Translations under genes and position numbers: made by a program
DNA from: Scytonema sp. UIC 10036
GTDB lineage: Bacteria > Cyanobacteriota > Cyanobacteriia > Cyanobacteriales > Nostocaceae
NCBI RefSeq assembly: GCF_009725235.1
Contig: NZ_WJFC01000015.1
Location: 1 to 64,000, forward strand
DNA: 64,000 bases
Reading direction: 5' to 3'
Shown here: in pieces, positions 27,194 to 36,279 of the stretch
Position numbering within the stretch: position 1 is the stretch's first letter
Layout: every line of letters starts with the position of its first letter
Notes under the pieces: generated by a model
What the model saw: only the letters and a program-made list of their open reading frames with translations
What the model was told of the DNA's origin: nothing
Databases searched by the model: none

Positions 27194-28643
27194 ATTCCGC
27201 TTGCACATCCACCGTTTGTTCTGATGCTGTTGGTGTGAATTCTGCTTGAGTGACTGGAATGGTTTCGGCAAGTTCCACTTCAGAATCAGATTCTGTTGCT
27301 GTTGCCGCACTCAAAGACCCTTCTGGCACTAGTTCAACAGTTGCCCGTTCTAAGAGCCAATCCATAATTTTTTCAGACAAGAGTTCATTTTCCACGACTT
27401 CCCGAGCTCTCTCAGGATCGACCTCGCGATCGCCATACTGCTCTATTAACTCTTCGACTCTAGCGTTTACCTCTTCTGGAGACACTTCGATAGATTCGCG
27501 CTTGCCGATTTCCTGTAAAGATAGCGATCGCTTGATACGTTCTACAGCTTCATCACGAGAACGTTCCCGTAACTGAGGAATCACGTCTTGGGTAAACAAC
27601 TTCTTGATATCAATGCCTTGTTGAGAAAGACGGACTGCTGTTTGTGTCAACATTGTATCCACTTCCTGTTGAATCATGGTTTCTGGCAAATCCACTTTTA
27701 CGTGCTTCACCAGTTCAGCCAACAGGGCTTCCTGCTTGTTGGATTTGGTTTTCTGCTCTGCTTCCTTTTGGAAACGTTCTTCTAAAGAACTGCGTAATTC
27801 TTCAAAAGTTTCAAAATCACTGACTTCTTGAGCAAAATCATCGTTCAATTCTGGCAGTTCTTTTTCCTTCAGTTCCTTGAGCGTAACCGTGAAAATAGCG
27901 GGCTTTCCTGCCAACTCCTGATTTGTGTATGGATCTGGAAACTGAGCCGTAATTTCTTTGGTTTCTCCAGGATTCATGCCTACCATACCCGTCACGAAAC
28001 CAGGAATAAATTTATCTTCCTGCAACTCCACCTGATAATCAGTTACGTCGGCACCCGGTATTGGTTCCGGTTCTGTAGATGCGTCTTCTCCTTCGCCTTT
28101 AGCGATAACGCCCTTGAAGTCCACAACAGCAACATCACCGAGTTGGGCTGCTCTTCCTTCTACTGGAATTAGCGTTGCCCTTTGTTGCCGTTCGCTATCC
28201 AAGACTTGCTCAACCCGTTGTGGGTCGTACTTGACTTCTTCTGCTTTCAGTTGTAGTCCCGTGTAATCACCGAGTTCTGCCTCTGGCTGAACATCTACAG
28301 CCGCAGAGAATGTCAAAGATTTACCAGGTTCGTAGTGACCTATTAACTCCTCAAAAGAAGAGCGCAACTTTGGCTGACCGATCGCTTTGACGGATGATTG
28401 TTTAACTGCTTTTTCGATCCCATCTTGAATCAGTTCTTCCAGCGCTGCTGCCTTAATGCGAGTTGCGCCCATGCGCTGTATTAATATTTGCCGAGGCACT
28501 TTGCCTTTACGAAACCCAGGAATATTTGCAGTACTCACTAAGTTTTTAATGACCTTTTCGTAAGTTTCCTTGGTCTTTTCCGGTGCAATTTCTATTTCCA
28601 GACCAACTTGACTGGCGGGAAGTTTTTCCTGGGTTACTTTCAT
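27174..28643 (-). CDS. tig: Trigger factor (ribosome-associated chaperone)
   Basis: 489 residues. N-terminal ribosome-binding domain with the GFRKGKVPRQ signature (about 43-52), central FKBP-type PPIase domain (VVDFKGVI, FIPGFVTGMVGM), and a helical C-terminal chaperone arm. The last 40 residues are low complexity (T/E/S/V-rich) and end inside a GGTCACT heptamer array, so this tail is likely variable between strains. It is the first gene of the tig-clpP-clpX operon, coupling folding of new chains with proteolysis. Confidence 0.96.
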   Translation of the reverse strand: MKVTQEKLPASQVGLEIEIAPEKTKETYEKVIKNLVSTANIPGFRKGKVPRQILIQRMGATRIKAAALEELIQDGIEKAVKQSSVKAIGQPKLRSSFEELIGHYEPGKSLTFSAAVDVQPEAELGDYTGLQLKAEEVKYDPQRVEQVLDSERQQRATLIPVEGRAAQLGDVAVVDFKGVIAKGEGEDASTEPEPIPGADVTDYQVELQEDKFIPGFVTGMVGMNPGETKEITAQFPDPYTNQELAGKPAIFTVTLKELKEKELPELNDDFAQEVSDFETFEELRSSLEERFQKEAEQKTKSNKQEALLAELVKHVKVDLPETMIQQEVDTMLTQTAVRLSQQGIDIKKLFTQDVIPQLRERSRDEAVERIKRSLSLQEIGKRESIEVSPEEVNARVEELIEQYGDREVDPERAREVVENELLSEKIMDWLLERATVELVPEGSLSAATATESDSEVELAETIPVTQAEFTPTASEQTVDVQAESVTSDQ

Positions 28644-28912
28644 CTTCGTCTCTACGTATGTCGATATTTTGGTTTTTTTACTAAGTAAGTCTTAGGGAAC
28701 CGCAAAAAATAGATTATCTCATTTTTGTGGAATGGGCATTCCTGCCGATCTTGTGCTCAGAGATTTCAAATCAATTTTCCCGGAATGTGGGGTAGGCGTC
28801 CTCGCCCGCCCTGGATCGGTAGCAGGTCTTGCCTGCACCACAAGAAATGTGAAACATTTTTTCTTTAGAAGTTCCTTCGTTGCTGACACTCAATCTCAAA
28901 TTAGTTTATCTA

Positions 28913-28918
28913 TATAAT
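28913..28918 (+). promoter_or_regulatory. TATAAT -10 box upstream of structured RNA candidate
   Basis: A perfect sigma-70-type -10 hexamer. No convincing -35 hexamer is found at 17 nt, so an alternative or extended promoter is possible. It would start a transcript near 28925. Confidence 0.4.
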
Positions 28919-28924
28919 CCTCCA

Positions 28925-29130
28925 AATAGTTTTTCCAAAGAGGTGACACGTGATATGCTGGTTCTCAATCAGCAGTTTGCACGACCTGCGTTATAACGTA
29001 GGCTACAACTGTCTAATGGGGCTAAGCGCAGTTCTTGTGAGCTTCGACGCCTTGGGGGATAGACCAGTTGATTGACTTGCTGCTTGAAGTCCATCTGAAT
29101 CATAGTACATCAATCATTCTGATAACGCAC
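28925..29130 (+). ncRNA. Structured non-coding RNA candidate (6S-like layout)
   Basis: No ORF fits. Paired segments: CAATCAGCAGTTT (about 28967) with CTTGCTGCTTGA (about 29076), a small hairpin CCTGCG/CGTAGG (28986-29003), and an inner stem CAACTGTCT/AGACCAGTTG (29006-29014 with 29061-29070). The layout of one long interrupted duplex with a side hairpin in the middle, about 190 nt long and preceded by TATAAT, resembles 6S RNA. This is inference from hand pairing only; a long asd leader is the alternative. Confidence 0.33.
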
Positions 29131-29448
29131 CTTGATAGGGAGAATACCTGTCATCATACTAAAGTGCAGATATATGCATTTTGGCAACAATGAGGAACAG
29201 GCAGTATAATGGTGTTTGATTTGGTTGAAAATTTAATGATTATTAATTGTTGTAAAATGCAGCAATCACAAGCATAACTAAGAAAATAAATGTATTAAAT
29301 TAAGAAATACGATCGACTGCTAAAAATAAACAAAATAACTATTCAAAGCTTGACAAAGCAATTGGTATATGCCAATGCGCTCTAGATTCTGAACTTTTAC
29401 AAGAACTTGCACATAAAACTATTTAGACATTTAGAGGAGGAAGTCAGT

Positions 29449-30492
29449 TTGTCCAAATCCTATCGCATTGCTATTTTGGGAGCGACTGGTGCCGTTGGCC
29501 AAGAAATACTGGAGTTACTGTCCAAGCGGAATTTCCCTGTTTCCGATCTCAAGCTTTTGGCATCGGAGCGGAGTGCAGGCAAGAGGATGTCATTTAAAGG
29601 GGAAAGTTTATTAGTAGAGCCAGTCAGTGAAAAAGTCTTTGAGAACATAGATTTAGTACTAGCAAGTGCAGGAGGTTCTACGTCAAAAGCTTTGGCACCA
29701 AAAGCTGTGGCATCTGGTGCTGTAGTCATAGATAATTCCAGTGCCTTTCGCATGAATCCGGAAGTACCCCTAGTTGTTCCAGAGGTCAATCCAGAGAGTG
29801 CGGCAACCCATAAAGGTATAATAGCTAATCCTAATTGCACCACAATTTTGATGGCAGTGGTTGTTTGGCCATTGCATAAAGTGATACCCGTGCGCCGTAT
29901 AGTAGCTGCAACTTATCAATCGGCAAGTGGTGCAGGTGCTAGAGCAATGGAGGAAGTAAAAACCCAAACAAAGGAAATCCTAGCAGGCAAGCAACCTGTT
30001 GCTGAAGTGTTCCCCTATCCCTTAGCCTTTAATTTATTTCCCCACAACTCCCCATTAAATGAATCTGGGTACTGTGAGGAAGAAATGAAAATGGTGAATG
30101 AGACCCGTAAAATCTTTGGCGAGCAAAGTATAAGAATTACGGCAACTTGCGTGCGGGTTCCCGTACTCCGCGCTCATTCAGAAGCGATTAACCTAGAATT
30201 CGGAGAACAATTTAGCCCAGATAAAGCAAGGGAAATTCTGCAGCAAGCACCTGGAGTAAAATTGGTGGAAAATTGGCAGGCAAACTATTTTCCAATGCCA
30301 ATTGAAGCAACAGGTCAAGATGAAGTTTTAGTAGGAAGAATTCGCCAGGATATCTCACACCCGTGCGGTTTAGACCTATGGCTCTGCGGAGACCAAATCC
30401 GTAAGGGCGCAGCATTGAACGCAGTACAAATTGCTGAATTGTTGGTTGAAAAAAGTTGGTTGCAGCCACAAGAGTTAGTAGTTAGTGGATAG
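29449..30492 (+). CDS. asd: Aspartate-semialdehyde dehydrogenase
   Basis: 347 residues from the TTG at 29449, chosen because a perfect AGGAGG lies 8 nt upstream (29435-29440). NADP-binding GATGAVG (about 11-17), active-site Cys130 in NPNCTTI, and the catalytic His in RVPVLRAHSEA. It converts aspartyl phosphate to aspartate semialdehyde for lysine, DAP, threonine and methionine synthesis. The next gene, dapA, uses its product. The last residues (ELVVSG) come from the STRR that fills the asd-dapA gap. Confidence 0.96.
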   Translation: MSKSYRIAILGATGAVGQEILELLSKRNFPVSDLKLLASERSAGKRMSFKGESLLVEPVSEKVFENIDLVLASAGGSTSKALAPKAVASGAVVIDNSSAFRMNPEVPLVVPEVNPESAATHKGIIANPNCTTILMAVVVWPLHKVIPVRRIVAATYQSASGAGARAMEEVKTQTKEILAGKQPVAEVFPYPLAFNLFPHNSPLNESGYCEEEMKMVNETRKIFGEQSIRITATCVRVPVLRAHSEAINLEFGEQFSPDKAREILQQAPGVKLVENWQANYFPMPIEATGQDEVLVGRIRQDISHPCGLDLWLCGDQIRKGAALNAVQIAELLVEKSWLQPQELVVSG

Positions 30493-30603
30493 TGAATAGT
30501 GGATAGTAGTTAGTGGATAGTGGGTAGTAGTTAGTAGCGTATTAACAACTAACAACTAACAACTAACGACTAACAACCAACAACTAACAACCAACAATTA
30601 ACA
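30476..30603. repeat. Inverted STRR arrays between asd and dapA
   Basis: GTTAGTG/GATAGTG-type units (30476-30536) are followed by AACAACT/AACAACC-type units (30542-30603), which can pair as a stem inside the presumed operon. Confidence 0.85.
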
Positions 30604-30626
30604 AAAAAAGTAGGAGAAAACTGAGG

Positions 30627-31526
30627 GTGGTAGATTTTGGTAGAGTTCTAACCGCTATGATTACACCGTTTCGTGAAGACGGTAGTGTCAATTACGATGT
30701 AGCAGCAGAATTAGCGGTGCATCTAGCTAGTCACGGAACCGATACAATAGTCTTGTGTGGCACAACCGGAGAATCCCCAACCCTAACTTGGGACGAGGAA
30801 TACCAGTTATTCTCTGTGGTGTTGCAAGCAGTGCAAGGAAAAGCTCATGTCATAGCAGGCTGTGGCTCGAATTCTACGAAAGAAGCAATTGCTGCTAACC
30901 AAAAGGCAGCTACAATAGGAGTACATGGTACTCTGCAAGTGGTTCCTTATTATAATAAACCGCCGCAAGCAGGACTGTATCAGCATTTTCAGGCGATCGC
31001 CCAAGCAACGCCGGAATTGCCAATGTTGCTGTACAATATTCCCGGACGCACAGGTCAAAATCTTTTACCAGAGACAGTGGCGCGTTTAGCGGAAATTGAT
31101 AATATTGTAGGAATAAAAGAATCAAGTGGAAATTTAGACCAGGCGAGTGAACTTCGTCGGTTGACACCAAAAGATTTCCCGATTTATTCTGGCGACGATC
31201 ATTTAACGCTACCTTTGTTAGCAGTGGGGGCAAAGGGAGTAGTCAGCGTAGCTTCTCATGTTGTAGGAAACCAACTACAGCAAATGATTCAAGCTTTTGA
31301 ATCGGGTCAGGTTCAGTCAGCTAGGGAAATACATCTCCAACTGTTTCCTCTGTTTAAAGCTTTATTTGCAACTACCAATCCAATTCCAATTAAGAAAGCA
31401 TTGAATCTTCTGGGTTGGAAAGTGGGTTCAACTCGTCTACCACTAACTGAGGCAGATTCAGAAGTCAGTCGAAAGTTAGAAATGGTTCTTCAGGAACTTA
31501 ATCTCCTGAAAGCAGCAACTAGTTAA
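30627..31526 (+). CDS. dapA: 4-hydroxy-tetrahydrodipicolinate synthase
   Basis: 299 residues, GTG start with a TAGGAGAAAA ribosome site. Motifs: GTTGESPTL (pyruvate/ASA binding), YNIPGRTG (catalytic Tyr), and the Schiff-base Lys in GIKESSGN. It condenses pyruvate with aspartate semialdehyde, the first committed step to diaminopimelate and lysine. It follows asd and precedes the RNase J gene, a conserved order in filamentous cyanobacteria. Confidence 0.96.
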   Translation: MVDFGRVLTAMITPFREDGSVNYDVAAELAVHLASHGTDTIVLCGTTGESPTLTWDEEYQLFSVVLQAVQGKAHVIAGCGSNSTKEAIAANQKAATIGVHGTLQVVPYYNKPPQAGLYQHFQAIAQATPELPMLLYNIPGRTGQNLLPETVARLAEIDNIVGIKESSGNLDQASELRRLTPKDFPIYSGDDHLTLPLLAVGAKGVVSVASHVVGNQLQQMIQAFESGQVQSAREIHLQLFPLFKALFATTNPIPIKKALNLLGWKVGSTRLPLTEADSEVSRKLEMVLQELNLLKAATS

Positions 31527-31907
31527 ACACGTGTAAGTTGTTTGCTGTTGAAGCTATTTATAAGAAAATGTGCGTAATTTTACCATATTGCAGATGCGAA
31601 ATCTGTGTTAAGACTGAAGTGAATATAATTATGAATTCAAAGCCTTTTAAGCCCATTTAAATCAACTAATTCAGTAAGTCGTCACAAGTAAAGTTAATTA
31701 GCGAGGTTTGTCATTTGTCATTTGTCATTGTTGATTCGTAAAGGTTATAACAATTTTTCTATGTCATTACACAATGGTTTTGATTTGCGTCCACCTACGT
31801 AGACTGCATGCCTTTCTATTACAAGAAAACTTCTAGATCCTCCATTCTGACAGAGAAACAACACTCTAAAATCTCACATTTTTAACGAAGAACAACCAAG
31901 GGAGAAA
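31527..31907. other. dapA-rnj spacer / RNase J leader
   Basis: 381 bp. It has three TTTGTCA heptamers (31708-31730) and otherwise AT-rich DNA. No gene or strong terminator is seen. The length suggests that rnj has its own promoter and a long leader. Confidence 0.5.
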
Positions 31908-33686
31908 ATGGTAAAAAACGAAACTTCTGCTGCCCTGAAAATTATTCCATTGGGTGGCTTGCATGAAATTGGTAAAAATACCTGTGTCTTCGAGTATGAG
32001 GATGAAATTATCCTTTTAGACGCAGGATTAGCTTTCCCTACAGAAGCCATGCACGGGGTGAATATTGTCCTACCAGACATGACTTACATAAGGGAAAATC
32101 GTCACAAAATAAAAGGGATGATTGTTACCCACGGTCATGAAGACCATATAGGCGGTATAGCTTTTCACCTAAAACAATTTGAAATTCCTGTCATTTACGG
32201 CCCCAAATTGGCATTGGCTATGCTAGAGGGTAAGTTGGAAGAAGCAGGAGTGCGCGATCGCACCGAGTTAAAAACCGTTCTACCCCGCGATGTCGTCAGA
32301 ATTGGCAAGCATTTCTTTGTTGAGTTCATCCGTAATACTCACTCCATAGCCGATAGCTTTACCGTAGCCATTCATACACCTCTAGGTGTAGTTGTTCATA
32401 CGGGAGATTTCAAATTTGACCACACCCCAGTAGATGGCGAACGTTTTGATATTCAAAGGCTAGCCGAACACGGAGAAAAAGGCGTCCTTTGTTTGATGAG
32501 TGATTCCACGAACTCAGAAGTTCCAGGGTTCACCCCCTCAGAAGCTTCCGTGTATCCAAATTTAGAAAGAGTTTTCACTCAAGCCACCGGACGACTTTTT
32601 GTGACAACCTTTGCCTCCAGCGTGCATCGCATCAACATGATTTTGCAGCTGGCACAAAAGTACAAACGCACGGTGACAGTGGTTGGGCGTTCTATGCTCA
32701 ATTTAATTGCTCACGCCCGTAATTTAGGATACATCAAGTGCGAGGACAATTTACTGCAACCGTTGCACATAGTTCGAAGTCTTCCCGATGAAAACGTACT
32801 GATATTGACAACAGGTTCTCAAGGTGAGCCAATGTCAGCCATGACAAGAATCGCCAAGCAAGAACATCCCCACATTAGAATACGGCAGGGAGATACAGTT
32901 GTATTTTCAGCCAATCCCATTCCCGGTAATACCATTGCAGTGGTAACCGTAATCGATCAATTAATGATGCAAGGGGCAAATGTAGTTTATGGTCGCGAGA
33001 AAGGCGTTCACGTCTCGGGGCATGGATGTCAGGAAGACCAAAAGCTGATGATTGCCCTAACCAAACCCAAATTTTTCCTACCAGTTCACGGGGAACACCG
33101 GATGCTGGTAAAACACAGCCAAACAGCCCAAAGTATGGGTATTCCTGCAGAAAACATGGTCATTATACAAAATGGCAATGTAGTGGAATTGACAGAAGAA
33201 TCCATCCGTGTAGCAGGTAAAGTACCATCCGGACTGGAACTGGTAGACACTTCTGGTATTGGCATGGTCAGCGACAAAGTGTTGCAAGAACGGCAACGCA
33301 TGGCAGAAGAAGGCATTGTTACAATTGCAACAGCGATAGACTGGACAGGGAAACTTCTGGCGAAGCCAGAAGTTCACCTGAGAGGCGTCGTCACAAGTTT
33401 TGAGCGATCGCTACTGCAAAAATGGGTACAACAGCGAATAGAAGAAATCCTTAGCGTGCGTTGGTCTGGATTTACCACCTCTTCCTCTTTTGGAAGCGAC
33501 CAACCAGAGGTAGATTGGGTTGGATTGCAAGAGCACCTGGAAAAAGAATTGGCACGCTCCTTGAAAAGAGAACTGCATTGTCAACCAACAGTGACATTAC
33601 TGATGCAAATTCCTGATGAGCCTCCTGTAAAAGTTGCCGATGGTAGAAGACGGCGCACCCGCACGGCTGCTCAAGTCGCATCATAG
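31908..33686 (+). CDS. rnj: Ribonuclease J
   Basis: 592 residues. Metallo-beta-lactamase/beta-CASP RNase with the zinc motif THGHEDHIGG (about 75-84), further ligands in HTGDFKFD and the beta-CASP motifs including PVHGEHRML near residue 390. RNase J has 5'-3' exonuclease and endonuclease activity and acts with RNase E in cyanobacterial mRNA turnover. The C-terminal 130 residues form the usual C-terminal domain, ending in a basic RRRRTRTAA tail. Start ATG follows AAGGGAGAAA. Confidence 0.96.
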   Translation: MVKNETSAALKIIPLGGLHEIGKNTCVFEYEDEIILLDAGLAFPTEAMHGVNIVLPDMTYIRENRHKIKGMIVTHGHEDHIGGIAFHLKQFEIPVIYGPKLALAMLEGKLEEAGVRDRTELKTVLPRDVVRIGKHFFVEFIRNTHSIADSFTVAIHTPLGVVVHTGDFKFDHTPVDGERFDIQRLAEHGEKGVLCLMSDSTNSEVPGFTPSEASVYPNLERVFTQATGRLFVTTFASSVHRINMILQLAQKYKRTVTVVGRSMLNLIAHARNLGYIKCEDNLLQPLHIVRSLPDENVLILTTGSQGEPMSAMTRIAKQEHPHIRIRQGDTVVFSANPIPGNTIAVVTVIDQLMMQGANVVYGREKGVHVSGHGCQEDQKLMIALTKPKFFLPVHGEHRMLVKHSQTAQSMGIPAENMVIIQNGNVVELTEESIRVAGKVPSGLELVDTSGIGMVSDKVLQERQRMAEEGIVTIATAIDWTGKLLAKPEVHLRGVVTSFERSLLQKWVQQRIEEILSVRWSGFTTSSSFGSDQPEVDWVGLQEHLEKELARSLKRELHCQPTVTLLMQIPDEPPVKVADGRRRRTRTAAQVAS

Positions 33687-33733
33687 TTTAACCCTCACCC
33701 CCTGGCAATAGGAGAGGAAGCTGTGCCCCCACT

Positions 33734-33985
33734 CTCGTTCCCAGGCGGAGCCTGGGAAGGCCTATGTTGGAGGCTCCGCCTCCTGTATGGTGCGGCAGCA
33801 AGCAACCTACCAGTCTGCATTCCCAGCAAGCGACACTGAATCGAGAGACGAAGTAGGTAGGGCTATGCCGCACAACATAGAGAGGTGGGCTTTAGCCCTA
33901 CCTACTTTTTTATAATTGGCGATAAATTTTTAGGTTGAGGCAGAGCCTCAAGTGATGCATTCTCAGGCTCCGCCTGGGAACGAGA
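33734..33985. repeat. Region of palindromic repeats downstream of rnj
   Basis: A copy of the CTCGTTCCCAGGCGGAGCC family (33734-33758) and its inverse (33965-33985) face each other about 206 bp apart. GGAGGC/GCCTCC (33770-33784) is a further hairpin. The 305-bp spacer contains no gene. Confidence 0.75.
33853..33911 (+). terminator. Possible rho-independent terminator of rnj
   Basis: Perfect 12-bp arms GTAGGTAGGGCT (33853-33864) and AGCCCTACCTAC (33894-33905) followed directly by TTTTTT (33906-33911). The 29-nt loop is long, and the stem may equally be a dispersed palindrome used as a terminator. Confidence 0.5.
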
Positions 33986-33991
33986 GCTAAG

Positions 33992-35182
33992 CTAACCAAT
34001 CAATAAAAAAGTCAGAAGTAAAGTTAAGACAGTCAAAGGCAACCCAAAGCGCAAATGCTCCAAAAAACTGAGCTTGTAACCTAACTCAGCAGCAGCTTCC
34101 ACAACAATTAAATTAGCGACCGATCCAAACAAAGTGAGATTTCCTGCCAACGTCGATCCAGCCGCTAGTAATAGCCAAGACTGGGAATTGTCTTTAGGAA
34201 TTAAAGGTTGGAGAAGCAGTACAGCTGGAACATTAGAAATCAGGTTAGATAATACAGCCGTGACGCTTAAAAGACCAGCAGGAGAACGAGCGGCATGAGT
34301 GAACGGCTCAAGCAAATTCAACTTTTGCGTTACCTGAGAAAGAATAAACAACCCAGAAAACATAACTAGCAGATTCCAATCTACCTGTTTGAGAATGCGC
34401 TGTGGTTTAATTCGGCGAGTGATGAGCAACAAACTCGCAGCAACAAGGGCAGACTCCGCAAGAGGCAACCCTATGGCAAAAGCAATCAACAAGCCGGTAG
34501 TGATAATTAAAGTTTTTTGATACAAAGGTTTATAAATACGTGCTTTCCCATTAGACAATTGGTTGCAGGGTTGAGTCGATCTCACATCTGGGTAGAGTAG
34601 CCACAACAACCCGACTTGAATGACCAAACCGATTGAAGCAATGGGAGTCAATGCCCGTGCAAAATCTAAATAACCGATACCTGAGAAAGAACCAATGAGA
34701 ATGTTTTGAGGATTTCCACTCAAGGTAGCGACAGAACCGATATTAGTTGCCCCAGCAACCGCAAGCAAATAGGGGATCGGATTTAAATTTAAGCTCTTAG
34801 TTAGGCCCAAAGTGAGTGGTGTGAAAACTAGGGCTAGAGTGTCATTGAGAAAAAAAGCAGACAGGATACCACTCCCAAAAGTCAAGACAGTGATTAAGCC
34901 TAATGGGCTGCGAGTAAAACTAAGCAATATTGACAGGGATCGCGGAAAAAAGCCAGCGAAAGATAGATTGGCATTAACAACCATCATGCTGAGCAGAAAC
35001 ACGATAGTTTTGGCATCAATAGCATCCCAAGCTTCCTGCAACTTTAAAGCACCCAGAGCAATCAGAAATGCCGAACCTACCAAGGCGATTGTGGCGCGGT
35101 TCATACGTAAACCGGGGAAACAACCAAATGCCAACCCCAAGTAAGTCAGTCCTAAGACAGCGTAAATCGCAAGTTGGCGCAT
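33992..35182 (-). CDS. Ion transporter, ArsB/NhaD/SLC13-like superfamily
   Basis: 396 residues with about 11-12 hydrophobic segments. Hallmarks are the two similar halves with FFLNDTLALVFTPLTLGL in the first, GATNIGSVATLSGNPQNI after it, and SNVPAVLLLQPL with GSTLAGNLTLFGSVANLIVVE in the second. These hairpin motifs are typical of the IT superfamily (arsenite, Na+/H+, dicarboxylate or sulfate carriers). The transported ion cannot be read from sequence. I chose the ATG at 35182; the longer frame adds an STRR-encoded leader (SSLSPMSPLSLTPNP). Confidence 0.82.
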   Translation of the reverse strand: MRQLAIYAVLGLTYLGLAFGCFPGLRMNRATIALVGSAFLIALGALKLQEAWDAIDAKTIVFLLSMMVVNANLSFAGFFPRSLSILLSFTRSPLGLITVLTFGSGILSAFFLNDTLALVFTPLTLGLTKSLNLNPIPYLLAVAGATNIGSVATLSGNPQNILIGSFSGIGYLDFARALTPIASIGLVIQVGLLWLLYPDVRSTQPCNQLSNGKARIYKPLYQKTLIITTGLLIAFAIGLPLAESALVAASLLLITRRIKPQRILKQVDWNLLVMFSGLFILSQVTQKLNLLEPFTHAARSPAGLLSVTAVLSNLISNVPAVLLLQPLIPKDNSQSWLLLAAGSTLAGNLTLFGSVANLIVVEAAAELGYKLSFLEHLRFGLPLTVLTLLLTFLLIG

Positions 35183-35681
35183 AGGGTTAGGGGTTAGGGA
35201 CAAGGGGGACATGGGAGACAAGGAGGACAAGGCGGAGTGAGGGAGCAGAGGTAGTAACTAATACTCAATGGCTAATGGCTAATGGCTAATGACAAATGAC
35301 TAATCTCATACTTCCTCTTGTACGCAGTTTGCGATCGCTATTTACTTTCTTATTAAAACTTTACTTTTCTTTACAGAAGAATATTTTTTCTTTAAATGAG
35401 GCTGTAGGATTTGCGAGCTAAAAACAATGTAAAATTTACGTAGTTTGGCTAGAAGCTAATAATCAACTTCCAAGCGCTATTTACCAGTATTTCTACTTAA
35501 GAAAAAGTTGGTAAAGGAATGAAACAAAAAGTTTTGTAAAACTTTGATTTAGCTCTACCCAAAGGCAGATGACTTCACTAAAATTTAATCGTTGTGTCAA
35601 GTTATAAACAAGATGCTAGTACCACACTTCCGATCAAAAGGAAATTGATGTTAACTTGACTTAATATAGAACAGGCAAGTC
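35183..35681. other. Intergenic region with STRRs
   Basis: GGGGTTAG, GGGACAAGG and GGCTAAT-type repeats occupy 35186-35300. The remainder is AT-rich, including a stretch of several TTTTACTTTT-like runs. No gene is seen; promoters for the genes on both sides are presumably here. Confidence 0.5.
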
Positions 35682-35843
35682 ATGCCAGTAGCTACTCAAT
35701 CATCAGGTTGTACAAATCGTCAGATTGCATCTCAGTCAGGACAAGATTTTTCCGGGATGAGTCATCGCAATGTTGTAGATTTTCAGCAGGCAGTTAAAGA
35801 CCCTCAATCAGACAGAGGAGTGAAAAATGAAGGTATACCATAA
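35682..35843 (+). CDS. Small ORF upstream of nitrogenase-domain gene
   Basis: 53 codons from ATG at 35682, beginning MPVATQSSGCTNRQIASQSG and ending in KNEGIP. It is polar, with no membrane segment and no recognised family. Its stop overlaps the next start by 17 nt (35827-35843), an arrangement seen in translational coupling. It could be a leader peptide of the nitrogenase-domain gene or an unused frame. Confidence 0.35.
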   Translation: MPVATQSSGCTNRQIASQSGQDFSGMSHRNVVDFQQAVKDPQSDRGVKNEGIP

Positions 35844-36204
35844 TACCCCAAAAAGGATTTTTGTTGCAAGCTGGGTATCGCTAAATCCAGCACCAGGGAA
35901 CGAAGCTAAAGCGGTCGGGCTACACAGTTCATCTCCCAAGCCTCACTTTGATATTCTTAAACCGTTACGGCACTGGTTAGACAATTTTCAAGTAAAAAAT
36001 CGCGAACTGGCGCATCGCTTGTGCAAATCTATCCCATCTCAATGCCCGTTTGAGCGAGACATCAAGCTATTTGGGAAAACCCTATTTCGCATTCCGCCAT
36101 TGTGCAAGCTCAACCCTTTGTATGATGAAGTGGTAGGCTTGCGTTTTCGTGCATTGTGTTATTTAGCCGACGAATGCGGCGAAGATGTAACACAATATTG
36201 CTAA
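35827..36204 (+). CDS. Mo-dependent nitrogenase family C-terminal domain protein
   Basis: 125 residues. The C-terminal 85 residues match the PF06967-type domain: LKPLRHWLDNFQVKNRELAHRLC, IPSQCPFERDIKLFG, IPPLCKLNPLYDEVVGLRFRALCYLADECGED. The family is named for proximity to nitrogenase genes and is frequent in heterocystous cyanobacteria, but no catalytic role is known. The Cys residues are conserved-looking but not a clear metal site. The N-terminal 40 residues look unrelated. Confidence 0.8.
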   Translation: MKVYHNTPKRIFVASWVSLNPAPGNEAKAVGLHSSSPKPHFDILKPLRHWLDNFQVKNRELAHRLCKSIPSQCPFERDIKLFGKTLFRIPPLCKLNPLYDEVVGLRFRALCYLADECGEDVTQYC

Positions 36205-36273
36205 TGGCTAATGGCTAATGGCTAATGGCTCTAGAAGACTGACAACTAACCACTAACCACTAACCACTAAGAA
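36203..36273. repeat. STRR, units GGCTAAT and AACCACT
   Basis: Two arrays between convergent genes: TGGCTAA x4 (36203-36229) then ACTAACC x4 (36243-36273). Confidence 0.8.
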
Positions 36274-36279
36274 TTACCA

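Larger units (their letters stand above)
28644..29448. other. Divergent tig / asd intergenic region
   Basis: An 805-bp spacer. Near tig it holds relics of GC-rich dispersed repeats (GGTAGGCGTCCTCGCCCGCC at 28792-28811; GCAGGTCTTGCCTGC at 28823-28837). The middle carries a TATAAT box and a structured-RNA candidate. The part 29170-29400 is AT-rich leader with no gene seen. Confidence 0.6.

Noticed and set aside
27250..28172. Plus-strand ORFs opposite tig
   Set aside because: Antisense to a full-length trigger factor; low-complexity Ser runs are typical shadow composition.
28925..29130. tRNA or tmRNA in the tig-asd spacer
   Set aside because: No T-loop GGTTCRA with matching acceptor stem and no tmRNA tag frame could be found.
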